Source of the DNA: Flavipsychrobacter sp.
GTDB lineage: Bacteria > Bacteroidota > Bacteroidia > Chitinophagales > Chitinophagaceae
NCBI GenBank assembly: GCA_016786565.1
Contig: JAEUVY010000074.1
Coordinates: 1 to 43,208 of the forward strand
DNA length: 43,208 nt
Direction of reading: 5' to 3'
Below the pieces are notes generated by a model. It did not search any database. It saw only the letters and a program-made list of their open reading frames with translations, and was not told the DNA's origin. This document shows positions 1-7,493 of the stretch, one piece after another. Made by a program: the position numbers and the translations under genes. Positions within the stretch are counted from its first letter, which is position 1. Each line of letters opens with the position of its first letter.

Positions 1-1788
1 GCGGTTGCCACCCGGTGTCGGGTAGTTTCCGGTAAAGTACCAGTCGCCGGGGTTGTGGGGGCACGCGTCGTGAAGTCCCTCCAGCGATTGATAGATCACA
101 TCTACCTGAGCGGTCACCTCTTCGTGGCGCAGCATCTGCGCTATCTTGTCGCTTATCTCCTGGTCTGCGAATGACTCGTAAACTCCCTGCACATAGTTGC
201 GCGCGTCCAGTGTGCCATTGGCTGCCGCGTCTTTACACAGTTGATAAATATCGTGCAGCTTGCCTGCCTGTCCGCGCTCGGTCAGCAGTTCCACCGCTGC
301 CTGGAAGGCAATAAAGTCGCCCATGCGGCTCATATCTATGCCGTAGCAATCGGGGTAGCGGATCTGCGGTGCCGATGACACAATGATGATGCGCTTAGGA
401 CCCAGGCGGTTCAACATCTTGATGATACTTTCCCTGAGAGTAGTGCCGCGCACAATAGAGTCGTCTATCACTACTATCGTGTCTTCGCCACGCTTCACAG
501 TACCATAGGTTATGTCATACACGTGCTGCACCATCTCGTTGCGCGACGCGTCTTCGGTAATGAAGGTGCGCATCTTCACATCCTTGATAGCAATCTTTTC
601 TATTCGTACCCTGCGACCTATCAGCTCGCGCATTTCCTCTTCAGGCATGTCAGGGCGCGCCAGTATGCGCTTCACCTGTATGTCCTTCAGGTAGTCTTCC
701 AATCCTTTGATGAGGCCATAGAAAGCCGTCTCAGCCGTATTGGGTATGAACGATACTATTGTCTGCCTCAGGTGATTGTCCAGCGCGTCCAGTACACGAC
801 CGGCAAGGTTGCGGCCCAGGGCCATACGCTCGCGGTATATCTCGGGGTCGCTGCCACGGCTGAAGTAGATGCGCTCGAAGCTGCACGCTGCCAATTGGCG
901 CGGCGCCAGTATCTCGGCATTTGTGAATTCGCCCGCTGCATTCACTATTATGGCGTGACCCGGCTCCAGTTGTTGTATCTGTTCCTGTGTCAAGTTAAAG
1001 GCCGTCATGATGGCAGCACGCTCGCTGGCGGCTATCACCACTTCGTCGTTGGCGTAGTAGTAACAAGGCCTTATGCCGTTGGGGTCGCGCATCACAAAGC
1101 TGTCGCCGTTGCCTATAAGTCCGCAGAACACATAACCACCGTCAAAGTGAGCTGTGGCCTGCTTCAGGATACCTTCTATATTCAGGCGTGCCGGGTTGCT
1201 GTCATCGGCCATACACAGGTAATAGTGAATGGTCTCTATCATAGCACCCAGGTCGCTTTCGCGCAGTGTATTGTTGGGGTGCTGCCCCAGCCTTGCAAAC
1301 AGCTCGTCGGTGTTCACCAGGTTGAAGTTGCCGGCCATGGCCAGACTGCGTGTGGGGTTGATGTGCGGCTTGATGAACGGATGGCAGAACTCCACATTGT
1401 TCTTGCCTTGTGTACCATAGCGCAGGTGACCCATTATCACCTCGCCCATAAAGCGCATGTAGCCCTTCATAAGGCCGGGGTGCTGCGCTATATCGGGGTA
1501 CATTTTCTCCAGGTCGCCCACCTCCTGACTGATGTTCTGAAATATCTGCGCTATAGCCTGCGCACCACCTACCCGCAAGCGGTGCATAAACTGATGACCT
1601 GGCTCGGTATTCAGCTTCACGGTGGCAATACCTGCCCCATCCTGGCCGCGGTTGTGCTGCTTTTCCATAAGCAGGTACAACTTATTGAGGCCGAAGAAGG
1701 CAGTACCATATTTCTGGTGGTAATATGAAAGTGGTTTCAACAGCCTTATGTAGGCCAGTCCGCATTCGTGTTTTAGTGCATCAGACAT
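1..1788 (-). CDS. purF: Amidophosphoribosyltransferase, Bacteroidota long form (3' end cut by window edge)
   Basis: Catalyses the first step of purine synthesis, moving the amide nitrogen of glutamine onto PRPP to give phosphoribosylamine, in the cytoplasm. The reading frame is open for 596 codons from ATG at 1788 to the window edge. The start gives MSDALKHECGLAYIRL, so Cys9 would be the N-terminal nucleophile after removal of a short propeptide. The glutaminase half contains LLMEKQHNRGQDGAG and GHLRYGTQG (an Arg-containing glutamine-binding type motif). The PRPP-binding signature VVIDDSIVRGTT is at residues 439-450. The visible end, GDWYFTGNYPTPGG, resembles the near-terminal part of the family, so probably only some tens of residues are missing. 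This matches the roughly 630-residue variant I know from Bacteroides rather than the roughly 500-residue E. coli form. A TATCTTTG promoter element lies 7 bp before the ATG. The large plus-strand ORF across this gene is an antisense shadow. Confidence 0.93.
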   Translation of the reverse strand, partial: MSDALKHECGLAYIRLLKPLSYYHQKYGTAFFGLNKLYLLMEKQHNRGQDGAGIATVKLNTEPGHQFMHRLRVGGAQAIAQIFQNISQEVGDLEKMYPDIAQHPGLMKGYMRFMGEVIMGHLRYGTQGKNNVEFCHPFIKPHINPTRSLAMAGNFNLVNTDELFARLGQHPNNTLRESDLGAMIETIHYYLCMADDSNPARLNIEGILKQATAHFDGGYVFCGLIGNGDSFVMRDPNGIRPCYYYANDEVVIAASERAAIMTAFNLTQEQIQQLEPGHAIIVNAAGEFTNAEILAPRQLAACSFERIYFSRGSDPEIYRERMALGRNLAGRVLDALDNHLRQTIVSFIPNTAETAFYGLIKGLEDYLKDIQVKRILARPDMPEEEMRELIGRRVRIEKIAIKDVKMRTFITEDASRNEMVQHVYDITYGTVKRGEDTIVVIDDSIVRGTTLRESIIKMLNRLGPKRIIIVSSAPQIRYPDCYGIDMSRMGDFIAFQAAVELLTERGQAGKLHDIYQLCKDAAANGTLDARNYVQGVYESFADQEISDKIAQMLRHEEVTAQVDVIYQSLEGLHDACPHNPGDWYFTGNYPTPGGNR

Positions 1789-1795
1789 GAGGGGG

Positions 1796-1803
1796 CAAAG
1801 ATA
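1796..1803 (-). promoter_or_regulatory. -7 promoter element of purF
   Basis: TATCTTTG on the minus strand, an exact match to the Bacteroidota -7 consensus TAnnTTTG. Only 7 bp separate it from the purF ATG. Since transcription normally starts about 6-7 nt past this element, the mRNA would begin at or next to the start codon. I see no convincing -33 element. Confidence 0.6.
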
Positions 1804-1905
1804 CATTGAATTGATAAATGACATTCATAAAACAATGTCAATATGAAGGGTAGAAATACACAAGCCGCAGGGAATGTCAAGCGTAAGCCCGTAGAACCCC
1901 AAAGT

Positions 1906-1941
1906 GTTGTTCGTGATGTTAAGCAGCGCATCAGGAACAAC
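1906..1941. repeat. Hairpin repeat, copy 1
   Basis: Arms GTTGTTCGTGATG (1906-1918) and CATCAGGAACAAC (1929-1941) pair at 12 of 13 positions around a 10-nt loop. A near-identical copy in the same orientation is at 2215-2251. A small hairpin family that appears twice within 350 bp looks like a REP-type dispersed element. No U-tract follows, so it is not a standard terminator. Confidence 0.75.
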
Positions 1942-2042
1942 AAGGTATATGCACCTATGCCGGTTTCCGGTCACCCCACCCCGCAAAAATCCCTCCATCG
2001 TCAGATCCTCTGAGTAAAAAGGGGAAAAGCCAAATAGATGTC

Positions 2043-2105
2043 CGTCATTTCGAGCGCAGTGCAGGCCCAACGTCAGTTGGGACAAACGTAGCGAGAAATC
2101 TCCCG
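2043..2105. repeat. REP-like element GTCATTTCGAG...GAGAAATCTCC, forward copy
   Basis: Begins GTCATTTCGAGCGCAG and ends GCGAGAAATCTCCC. An inner perfect hairpin, CCCAAC (2066-2071) against GTTGGG (2076-2081), lies between. The outer sequence recurs inverted at 2167-2194. I recognise the GTCATTTCGA...GAGAAATCT theme as common intergenic repeat sequence in Bacteroidota genomes, from memory rather than a search. Confidence 0.7.
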
Positions 2106-2166
2106 GGCATATGCACCTACCCCCGTCACTTGCTCCACAGCAACGATCAACAACAGTACTCATGCT

Positions 2167-2194
2167 CAGGAGATTTCTCCTGTCGTCGAAATGA
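2167..2194. repeat. REP-like element, inverted short copy
   Basis: On the minus strand it reads GTCATTTCGACGACAGG followed by AGAAATCTCCTG, the same two ends as the element at 2043-2105 without its central hairpin. The two copies are inverted relative to each other and could form a long stem about 60 nt apart. Nothing here encodes a transposase. Confidence 0.65.
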
Positions 2195-2214
2195 CGGCTT
2201 CGATGGTGCCCAGT

Positions 2215-2251
2215 GTTGTTCCTGATGTTAGCACAGCGCATCAGGAACAAC
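2215..2251. repeat. Hairpin repeat, copy 2
   Basis: Arms GTTGTTCCTGATG (2215-2227) and CATCAGGAACAAC (2239-2251) pair perfectly over 13 bp with an 11-nt loop similar to that of copy 1. Together with copy 1 it brackets the two GTCATTTCGA elements. The 1789-2320 gap therefore holds repeats and promoters; the minus-strand ORF through it (1825-2277) is built from the repeats and I do not regard it as a gene. Confidence 0.78.
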
Positions 2252-2320
2252 CTTAGAATAATTACTATGATCAACATAAATGCGGATATTATTCTATAAT
2301 TTTATACTACAACACCGATC

Positions 2321-3754
2321 ATGAAAAAATTCCTCTCCCTTATCATCGTCTTATTACCACTTTTCGCGATGGCGCAGAAATATGCCTGCATATACCCCGG
2401 TGCGCGACTCTACTTTACAAATAGCAATTATTATCTCCGAGGTATCGCCATTGACTCTGTAAAGGTGTCAGGCACTGACTCGCTATTCTTCCCTTTTAAA
2501 TCATTACGAAGCTCGTGCACACCCTGCGATCCGTCTGAAGCAAGCTGGGTAGGCAGCCGCATTATAAAGAAGCCCGACGGAACCTATTTCTTCAACACTA
2601 AGTTGATGGATACAGTGATCATAAAGTCGAGGGCATTACCCGGAGAAAAATGGATGTTCTACACCGACGGTTTTTCTGCCTCCCGATATGAGGCTGAAGT
2701 GCTATCGCTGGATACAATGACGTTTGCGGGCATCTTCGATTCAGTGAAGCGCATCAGGCTGAACGCCTATATAGGCACAACGCCCGATTCATCGGATACC
2801 CTGAACGGACGGGAGATCATCATCAGCAAGAATAACGGATTTGTACAGATATTCGACCTCTACACGTTTCCTTATCGGCCTCCGGTTGCTGATATTACGC
2901 TATCCCGTGTTGGCGGCGGAGTGTTTACACGCAGCGATTACCACAACGCTACAACATATGAGACTTATGACTTTTCTCCGGGCGATGCATACCTAACGGC
3001 AGAGCGGACAAACAATGTTATCGGTAGCGTTACGACTGATGTACTTATGTATGACAGTATACTAAGCAAAACTTCCCCTGACCCGTACCATAACGTATTT
3101 ACTATTCAAAGGTGGAAATCATACCGACTTTACCATCCTGACCCATATCACCCCACACTTATCATCAACTATGAGAAATCAATCTACACCTTATATACAG
3201 ATTCTACTTTATTGCTTCCGACATATATGCCTGAGTCTTACCATCAAACCATGATAGAACAGTTCTACTACCCACAAGACAGTGCATGTGCAATAGGAAA
3301 ACTCCATGAACTAAAGCGCTACATACCGTTTGAAGGATGCCCATACTATCTATCCTACAAAACCGGCTTCCCCAGGTTGAAGTTCTTGTTTACGACCGTC
3401 GCCACTCCGTGGGATTGGCTGTGTAACGAAGAAAGCGGTAGTCTCAATTACTCGTTCAAGAATGGCAAACATTGCGGTGAGTACCCGGGAAAACCGAATA
3501 GAATTGACGAAGTGCCGGATAACGTATCTTTCAGCATTTTCCCTAATCCGGCATCATCCAAACTGACATTACAGAGTCATGCCCCGATCACAACCATATC
3601 TATTATGGACCTATCGGGGAGACTTGTTTATACAGAAAACTGCAACGGCAAAACGACTATTGACATTGATATCTCATCCATTCAGGACGGATTGTACATC
3701 TGCAGGATCAACGACAGCTACAGGCGAATAGCAATAGTCCACAGTTCTAATTGA
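2321..3754 (+). CDS. Secreted protein with T9SS type A sorting domain, function unknown
   Basis: A 477-residue protein with a clear signal peptide (MKKFLSLIIVLLPLFAMAQ, cleavage about residue 19), so it enters the periplasm through Sec. The last 75 residues, from about 403, form a T9SS type A C-terminal sorting domain: IFPNPAS, then ISIMDLSGRLVY, then DGLYICRI near the end. Such domains direct export through the type IX machinery and are usually removed at the surface. The middle 380 residues are rich in Tyr, Thr, Asp and Pro with scattered Cys (for example SSCTPCDPS near residue 65), and I do not recognise a catalytic family. A TAATTTTA element 16 bp upstream (2297-2304) is a possible promoter. 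It stands alone, flanked by repeat-filled gaps on both sides. Confidence 0.85.
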   Translation: MKKFLSLIIVLLPLFAMAQKYACIYPGARLYFTNSNYYLRGIAIDSVKVSGTDSLFFPFKSLRSSCTPCDPSEASWVGSRIIKKPDGTYFFNTKLMDTVIIKSRALPGEKWMFYTDGFSASRYEAEVLSLDTMTFAGIFDSVKRIRLNAYIGTTPDSSDTLNGREIIISKNNGFVQIFDLYTFPYRPPVADITLSRVGGGVFTRSDYHNATTYETYDFSPGDAYLTAERTNNVIGSVTTDVLMYDSILSKTSPDPYHNVFTIQRWKSYRLYHPDPYHPTLIINYEKSIYTLYTDSTLLLPTYMPESYHQTMIEQFYYPQDSACAIGKLHELKRYIPFEGCPYYLSYKTGFPRLKFLFTTVATPWDWLCNEESGSLNYSFKNGKHCGEYPGKPNRIDEVPDNVSFSIFPNPASSKLTLQSHAPITTISIMDLSGRLVYTENCNGKTTIDIDISSIQDGLYICRINDSYRRIAIVHSSN

Positions 3755-3762
3755 CGCAGCTG

Positions 3763-3817
3763 CATTGCGAGATTGCTTCGTCACAACCCACCCGCGGACT
3801 TCGCTATGTTCGCAATG
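3763..3817. repeat. REP-like hairpin CATTGCGA...TCGCAATG
   Basis: Perfect inverted arms CATTGCGA (3763-3770) and TCGCAATG (3810-3817) start 9 bp after the stop codon of the preceding gene. The flanking text (GATTGCTTCG, ACTTCGC) is of the Bacteroidota 'CATTGCGA...GCTTCG' repeat type as I remember it. It could also protect the 3' end of the upstream transcript. There is no U-tract. Confidence 0.65.
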
Positions 3818-3979
3818 ACGGCCTACATGATAAAGTTTTACCTCAAAACAACTTTCTATCACACTACACAAAACGCACTATCATAAAACTTTCCTCTTGC
3901 CCGTTTTCACGCACCGTTGTAACTTGAATAGAAACAGAAGAAAATGAGGCAGCAAACCAAATATTAAAACATTATTCCA

Positions 3980-4085
3980 CTTCCCACCTGCGCACCAGGT
4001 GAGAAGAAGTGCGCAGGTTTTGGGAAGCAAGTGGGAAGTAAGTGAGAAGCAAATGGGAAGCAAGCCTGCCTGCCGACAAGGCAGG
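3980..4085. repeat. Structured non-coding block: inverted repeats and an 11-bp tandem repeat
   Basis: CCTGCGCAC (3987-3995) is inverted at 4009-4017 as GTGCGCAGG, extended by CTTCCC (3980-3985) against GGGAAG (4022-4027). Four tandem 11-bp units follow: GGGAAGCAAGT (4022-4032), GGGAAGTAAGT (4033-4043), GAGAAGCAAAT (4044-4054), GGGAAGCAAGC (4055-4065). CCTGCC (4065-4070) then pairs with GGCAGG (4080-4085). The rest of 3755-4260 is purine-rich on the plus strand and shows no credible gene; the minus-strand ORFs through it translate low-complexity sequence. Confidence 0.7.
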
Positions 4086-4260
4086 TGCGCAGTTTTGCGA
4101 ATTGGCAAGAAGCCCAACCTCTCGAAAAACAATTGAAAATCAATGAATTAGATAAAACCGAAGACCAAAACACCCAAAAGAAGAAAAAAACCGGCTGAGT
4201 GAGAAGTAAAATACAACTGATGCATAAGAAGACAACGCACCGCATTCTGCCTACCGGCAC

Positions 4261-4289
4261 AAAAAAAAGCCGCGGCGGTTGCCACGGCT
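4261..4289 (-). terminator. Intrinsic terminator after the thioredoxin-fold gene
   Basis: On the minus strand AGCCGTGG (from 4289-4282) pairs with CCGCGGCT (4275-4268) across a 6-nt loop, with one G-U pair, and runs directly into a tract of seven more T residues. It lies 27 bp past the stop codon of the gene at 4317-4928. A textbook rho-independent terminator. Confidence 0.88.
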
Positions 4290-4316
4290 GATTAGTATTG
4301 TCAATTGATCGAAACC

Positions 4317-4928
4317 TTATTTGCGCTTGATGCTGCAACCTATAGATTTTGTAGCTGCAGGGTCCGCGGGCTTGCCGGCGATCATGGCATCAATTGCGTT
4401 GTTGATGTAAGACACTTTTGCTTCGGCAGGAGTGGCAGGGTTGTCGTTCATAGCACCCTTGTACACCAATGTGTTCTGGTTGCTGAACAGGAATACTTCG
4501 GGCGTGTGATTGGCACCAAACGCGTCGGCCAGTTTAGAGTCCTTGTCCATAAGGTAAGGCACTGAATAGCCCTGCTTGGCTGCATAATCCTTCATGGCAC
4601 TGAAGGCGTCATCACCTTCGCGCTTAGCCTCGTTGGAGTTGATGATGGCCACGCCTACATGATGCTGACGCGCATAGGCAATGGTCTTGCGGATGGTCTC
4701 TTCGTTCTTCACCACATAGGGGCAAGTGTTGCACGAGAAGATCACCAGCATACCGTTCTTGTCGGCAGTTTTGTAGTAAGGGATCAGGGAGCCGTCGGTG
4801 GCACTGTACATTTCGGTGCTCACACGTGGCATACCATCTCCGGGTTTCAGTTGCGCCTGCTGCGCATAGGTAGTTGCCGATGCTGCCGAAACGAGAGCGG
4901 TAGCGATGGCAAGAAAAGTTTGCTTCAT
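4317..4928 (-). CDS. Secreted thioredoxin-fold (redoxin) protein with CNTC motif
   Basis: A 203-residue protein with an N-terminal signal peptide (through about residue 23, TTYAQ), so it probably works in the periplasm. The strand VIFSCNTCPYV carries a CxxC pair at Cys66 and Cys69 at the start of a thioredoxin fold. The fold continues with VGVAIINSNEA, VPYLMDKDSKLADAFGA and the cis-Pro segment NHTPEVFLF. The C-terminal KSIGCSIKRK, with its lone Cys, recurs in the peroxiredoxin-like/AhpC-TSA subfamily as I know it. It lies 51 bp downstream of the cytochrome c/PHM-like lipoprotein on the same strand. That suggests joint redox function, although it has its own TAACTTTA promoter-like element (4945-4952). 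Exact substrate unknown. Confidence 0.85.
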   Translation of the reverse strand: MKQTFLAIATALVSAASATTYAQQAQLKPGDGMPRVSTEMYSATDGSLIPYYKTADKNGMLVIFSCNTCPYVVKNEETIRKTIAYARQHHVGVAIINSNEAKREGDDAFSAMKDYAAKQGYSVPYLMDKDSKLADAFGANHTPEVFLFSNQNTLVYKGAMNDNPATPAEAKVSYINNAIDAMIAGKPADPAATKSIGCSIKRK

Positions 4929-4944
4929 ATCAGGTTGTTTTTGG

Positions 4945-4952
4945 TAAAGTTA
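4945..4952 (-). promoter_or_regulatory. Candidate -7 element of the redoxin gene
   Basis: TAACTTTA on the minus strand, 16 bp before the ATG at 4928, matching TAnnTTT with A in the last position. It lies in the 51-bp gap after the cytochrome gene, so the redoxin may be transcribed both alone and by read-through. Confidence 0.4.
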
Positions 4953-4979
4953 ATGATATTGTGTCAATCGGTTATATGG

Positions 4980-6356
4980 CTATTGTTTGCGTTCCAGACT
5001 CACCTCCTCGTCGCCGGGTTGGTAGGGCACATAGGTAACAATGAACTGGAACATCTCGTCGGTGGCCTTCATGCTGCCGTTCTGGTCGGTAACAAGGCGC
5101 GGCGGGCTGAAGGGGTTGTTGAGGTTGGCGGTGGTGTTGTCGTAGATGCCCTCTGCAACAACGGTACTGCCTGCAGGCACCTTCACCATCTTTTTGAAGG
5201 TGTAGAAGTACTGCCAGTTGAAGTCCCACCGGGGAATGGAGATGAGGCGTATAGTGTCGCCATTAGGCTTCAGGGCATAAGCCTTAAAACTCTTACCCAG
5301 CAAGTGCATGTGCGGGTTGATGGTGAGTATGGAGATATCGGAAGGTACTGTGTACCGGCTGTACACCGGCTTTATAGTGTTGGGCAGTATCTGCATATCG
5401 GGCTGGGCAGGTACTACGCCCCAGGTACCCAGTTGAAACTCCTGCACCGGCCTATTGGGCGGCAGGGGCGAGAAGAAGATGTTGATGAAGGAACTGTCAG
5501 TGACATCGGCCTTGTTGTTAAAACCGTAGTGCATATCGTTGAGCAGGAAGGCACCCTTGCGCGGCAGGCGGTAACCGCCCAATCCGTCGGGGTAGCGCTG
5601 GCCATAGACACCGGGCAGGTAGTTGACCACCGACTTCTGCAGAACAGGATAGCTGCCATCATCGTTGGGAAGACCCAGCCGCTGAAACGCCTGCAATAGC
5701 GTGGCCGTGTCGCCGGCCATTTCTACAATACGGTCGCCGGCAAACACATCGGTCTTGCGGTCGGCATCATACTTCACCATGTCGCCATTGACGTGGTGCA
5801 CGATATTGGCACGACCGGGGATGAACTCTATGAGACTGGCAAAGGTATCGGCGGGCAGCTCGTAGGGTACTTTTACGAGCAGGAACTTGTCGGCACTTCC
5901 GCCGGGCAACAGATAGGGCTGCACAGGTATGCGCATATCTGGCGTGCCCACCTGAGAACCGAACGGGAACTGCGGAAGGGCCGGCAGGCGGTCCTGGGGG
6001 CCTTCGGGTGTGCCATCCTTGACCCATTTTTCCAGCAGGGCGATATCGCGCTCGGTGAGCACACGCTGCCCTACGAACTCGGTGTAGTGCGGATCGGCGG
6101 GCCAGGGCGGCATAATGCGGCGACGGGTCACATAGGCATTGGGCACCGCATACTTGCGGGCATCGGCATAGGTGACGAGCGAGAAGTGGGCACTGCCACC
6201 GGGGCGGTGGCAAATGGCACAGTTGGCATACAATACGGGTGCCACATGCTCTGTAAAGGTGACGGTGGCCGGCACACTACCGGCATTGCCGCACCCCTGC
6301 AACCACAGTGCCGCGAACGCTGCTACCACTACCGGAAATTGCCTGCGCAGAAACAT
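4980..6356 (-). CDS. Lipoprotein joining a cytochrome c motif to a PHM-like copper monooxygenase domain
   Basis: A 458-residue protein beginning with a lipoprotein signal (lipobox LQGC, Cys22), so it is probably anchored in the outer membrane or facing the periplasm. A heme c site CAICH (Cys46, Cys49, His50) lies in VLYANCAICHRPG and is followed by MPPWPADPHYTEF, whose Met may be the second heme ligand. The rest resembles the copper type II, ascorbate-dependent (PHM/DBH) monooxygenase fold. Candidate ligands are the His187-His188 pair, His276 (NDMHYG), His349-x-His351 (NPHMHLLGKSF) and Met435 (ATDEMFQF), the usual set for the CuH and CuM sites. I infer a secreted heme-copper oxidoreductase whose electrons may pass through the heme. 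Substrate unknown. A thioredoxin-fold gene follows on the same strand. Confidence 0.82.
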   Translation of the reverse strand: MFLRRQFPVVVAAFAALWLQGCGNAGSVPATVTFTEHVAPVLYANCAICHRPGGSAHFSLVTYADARKYAVPNAYVTRRRIMPPWPADPHYTEFVGQRVLTERDIALLEKWVKDGTPEGPQDRLPALPQFPFGSQVGTPDMRIPVQPYLLPGGSADKFLLVKVPYELPADTFASLIEFIPGRANIVHHVNGDMVKYDADRKTDVFAGDRIVEMAGDTATLLQAFQRLGLPNDDGSYPVLQKSVVNYLPGVYGQRYPDGLGGYRLPRKGAFLLNDMHYGFNNKADVTDSSFINIFFSPLPPNRPVQEFQLGTWGVVPAQPDMQILPNTIKPVYSRYTVPSDISILTINPHMHLLGKSFKAYALKPNGDTIRLISIPRWDFNWQYFYTFKKMVKVPAGSTVVAEGIYDNTTANLNNPFSPPRLVTDQNGSMKATDEMFQFIVTYVPYQPGDEEVSLERKQ

Positions 6357-6527
6357 AGTCAGTTTTTTCGGGCAGCAATATACTGACTATCGGTGTTACC
6401 ACAGCATTACGGCGGTATTGCCGCAATGTTGACAAAGGGTTATATGCCGGTTATTTCTGCCGGCGGTGTGGTTGTGGTAATATGCGACGGCTACATTGCA
6501 GGTATCATTAACCATAAAACAAACAAA

Positions 6528-6734
6528 ATGGAAAACACAGTGCAGCAACAAACCGAAAACACCTCAGAGGTGATGAACGCGGAAGAAAGTACCGCACAGA
6601 CAGAGACAATTGTATTTGAAGAAGAAACAACGGAAGAAGACAGCATTGAAGGCACTGAAGAAGCCGGGGAGCTGAGCGAAGAGGATGAAGAAACAACATC
6701 GGACGACGAGATCTTTTCTCAGGACGAAGAATAA
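6528..6734 (+). CDS. Very acidic 68-residue protein with no basic residues
   Basis: Start chosen at MENTVQQQTEN (6528). The longer frame upstream translates the gap before it, and the A-rich stretch AACAAACAAA directly before the ATG fits an AT-rich Bacteroidota translation start. The protein has 22 Glu and 5 Asp among 68 residues and no Lys, Arg or His. It is also rich in Thr, Ser and Gln, which suggests intrinsic disorder. It lacks a signal peptide. A strong hairpin follows 24 bp after the stop, so it is probably a single-gene transcript. I do not recognise a family. It could be a nucleic-acid mimic or a tail-like binding protein, but that is speculation from composition alone. Confidence 0.6.
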   Translation: MENTVQQQTENTSEVMNAEESTAQTETIVFEEETTEEDSIEGTEEAGELSEEDEETTSDDEIFSQDEE

Positions 6735-6758
6735 TTGCCGGTCACCGTGGGAACGCCG

Positions 6759-6792
6759 AAAGCAGGCTACCGTGGATACGGTGGCCTGCTTT
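6759..6792 (+). terminator. Strong hairpin, likely terminator of the acidic-protein gene
   Basis: AAAGCAGGC (6759-6767) pairs perfectly with GCCTGCTTT (6784-6792). The stem continues inward through a T-G pair and ACCG/CGGT to a 6-nt loop, 14 bp in all. The arms carry their own A and T runs, but the tail after the stem (TGTTGTGG) is a poor U-tract, so termination is likely rather than certain. Confidence 0.7.
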
Positions 6793-6881
6793 GTTGTGGA
6801 GCGGCAGGTTATTTGCCTATAAATATCTTATTTTGCACCGTCTGAAACCGCACCCCGCCGCCATGCGGTAGTGGTGCCAAA

Positions 6882-7493
6882 ATGCCGGCCATGTTTGAAG
6901 AGATATTGAAAATAGCCAACCGCTACAACGACGGATATGCCAAGGTGAAGGAAAGAAGAGATCAGTGGTTACACAAGTCGGAAGAACTGCGTGAACACCT
7001 GATGCAGATAGCCGACCACCTGAACAACAACGCTACCTACAAGCAAGGCTTTTACGTAGATACGCTGCACGCCTTCAACGAAGACATAAGGGGCACGAGC
7101 AACCGCATGCCATCGGTAGCATTCCGGTCGGGCCCTATGCCGATGCTGGTGACCTTCCGTAACTCTATGGGCGAGAAGAAAACGTATGACGAAGAGGGAT
7201 TCAGCATATCCTTTAACCCAACTATAACGGGACAAGTGCTGGTGCTGCTGCAACCCCACTACAGCGATCTGGACAAAGAACTACCCGAGATGGTGAGTCT
7301 GGGTATGTTTCAGGAGCCGGGCGAGATAACCATGAAGGATGCGAATGAACTGATACAACGCGGCATGGAAGAGGCTTTCTATTCCAGCTTTACCGGTATG
7401 GCCTTCCCGCCTCAGGATGAAGAATCGGAGAACACCCCACCCCAACGAACACTTATAGGATTCAAACGACATGACACTACACAAAAGATATAG
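6882..7493 (+). CDS. Uncharacterised cytoplasmic protein
   Basis: Up to 203 residues; MFEEILKIANRYN at 6891 is an equally good start (200 residues). There is no signal peptide or membrane segment. Residues about 5-50 are helical and charged (YAKVKERRDQWLHKSEELREHLMQIADHL), and a coiled coil is plausible. The rest looks alpha/beta (MPMLVTFRNSMGEKKTYDEEGFSISF, then TGQVLVLLQPH). The tail is Pro- and Glu-rich. I do not recognise a named domain. Its last 23 bp overlap the start of the glutaminyl cyclase gene, so the two are translationally linked and probably share one mRNA. What it contributes there is unclear. Confidence 0.75.
   Translation: MPAMFEEILKIANRYNDGYAKVKERRDQWLHKSEELREHLMQIADHLNNNATYKQGFYVDTLHAFNEDIRGTSNRMPSVAFRSGPMPMLVTFRNSMGEKKTYDEEGFSISFNPTITGQVLVLLQPHYSDLDKELPEMVSLGMFQEPGEITMKDANELIQRGMEEAFYSSFTGMAFPPQDEESENTPPQRTLIGFKRHDTTQKI

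Noticed and set aside
523..1728. A 401-codon open frame on the plus strand.
   Set aside because: It is antisense to purF, whose minus-strand frame carries all expected motifs. The plus-strand translation has no recognisable domain.
1825..2277. A 150-codon minus-strand frame filling the gap after purF's promoter.
   Set aside because: It translates the hairpin and REP-like repeats and has no family resemblance.
4022..4065. Tandem 11-bp units considered as a CRISPR-like array.
   Set aside because: The units are directly adjacent with no spacers and are far too short; no cas gene is in the window.
3964..4338. Overlapping minus-strand frames in the purine-rich gap.
   Set aside because: Low-complexity translation of tandem and inverted repeats; it also runs through the terminator of the redoxin gene.
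4659..6386. Large plus-strand frames opposite the redoxin and cytochrome/PHM genes.
   Set aside because: The minus-strand genes have signal sequences and complete active-site motifs; the plus-strand frames are shadows.
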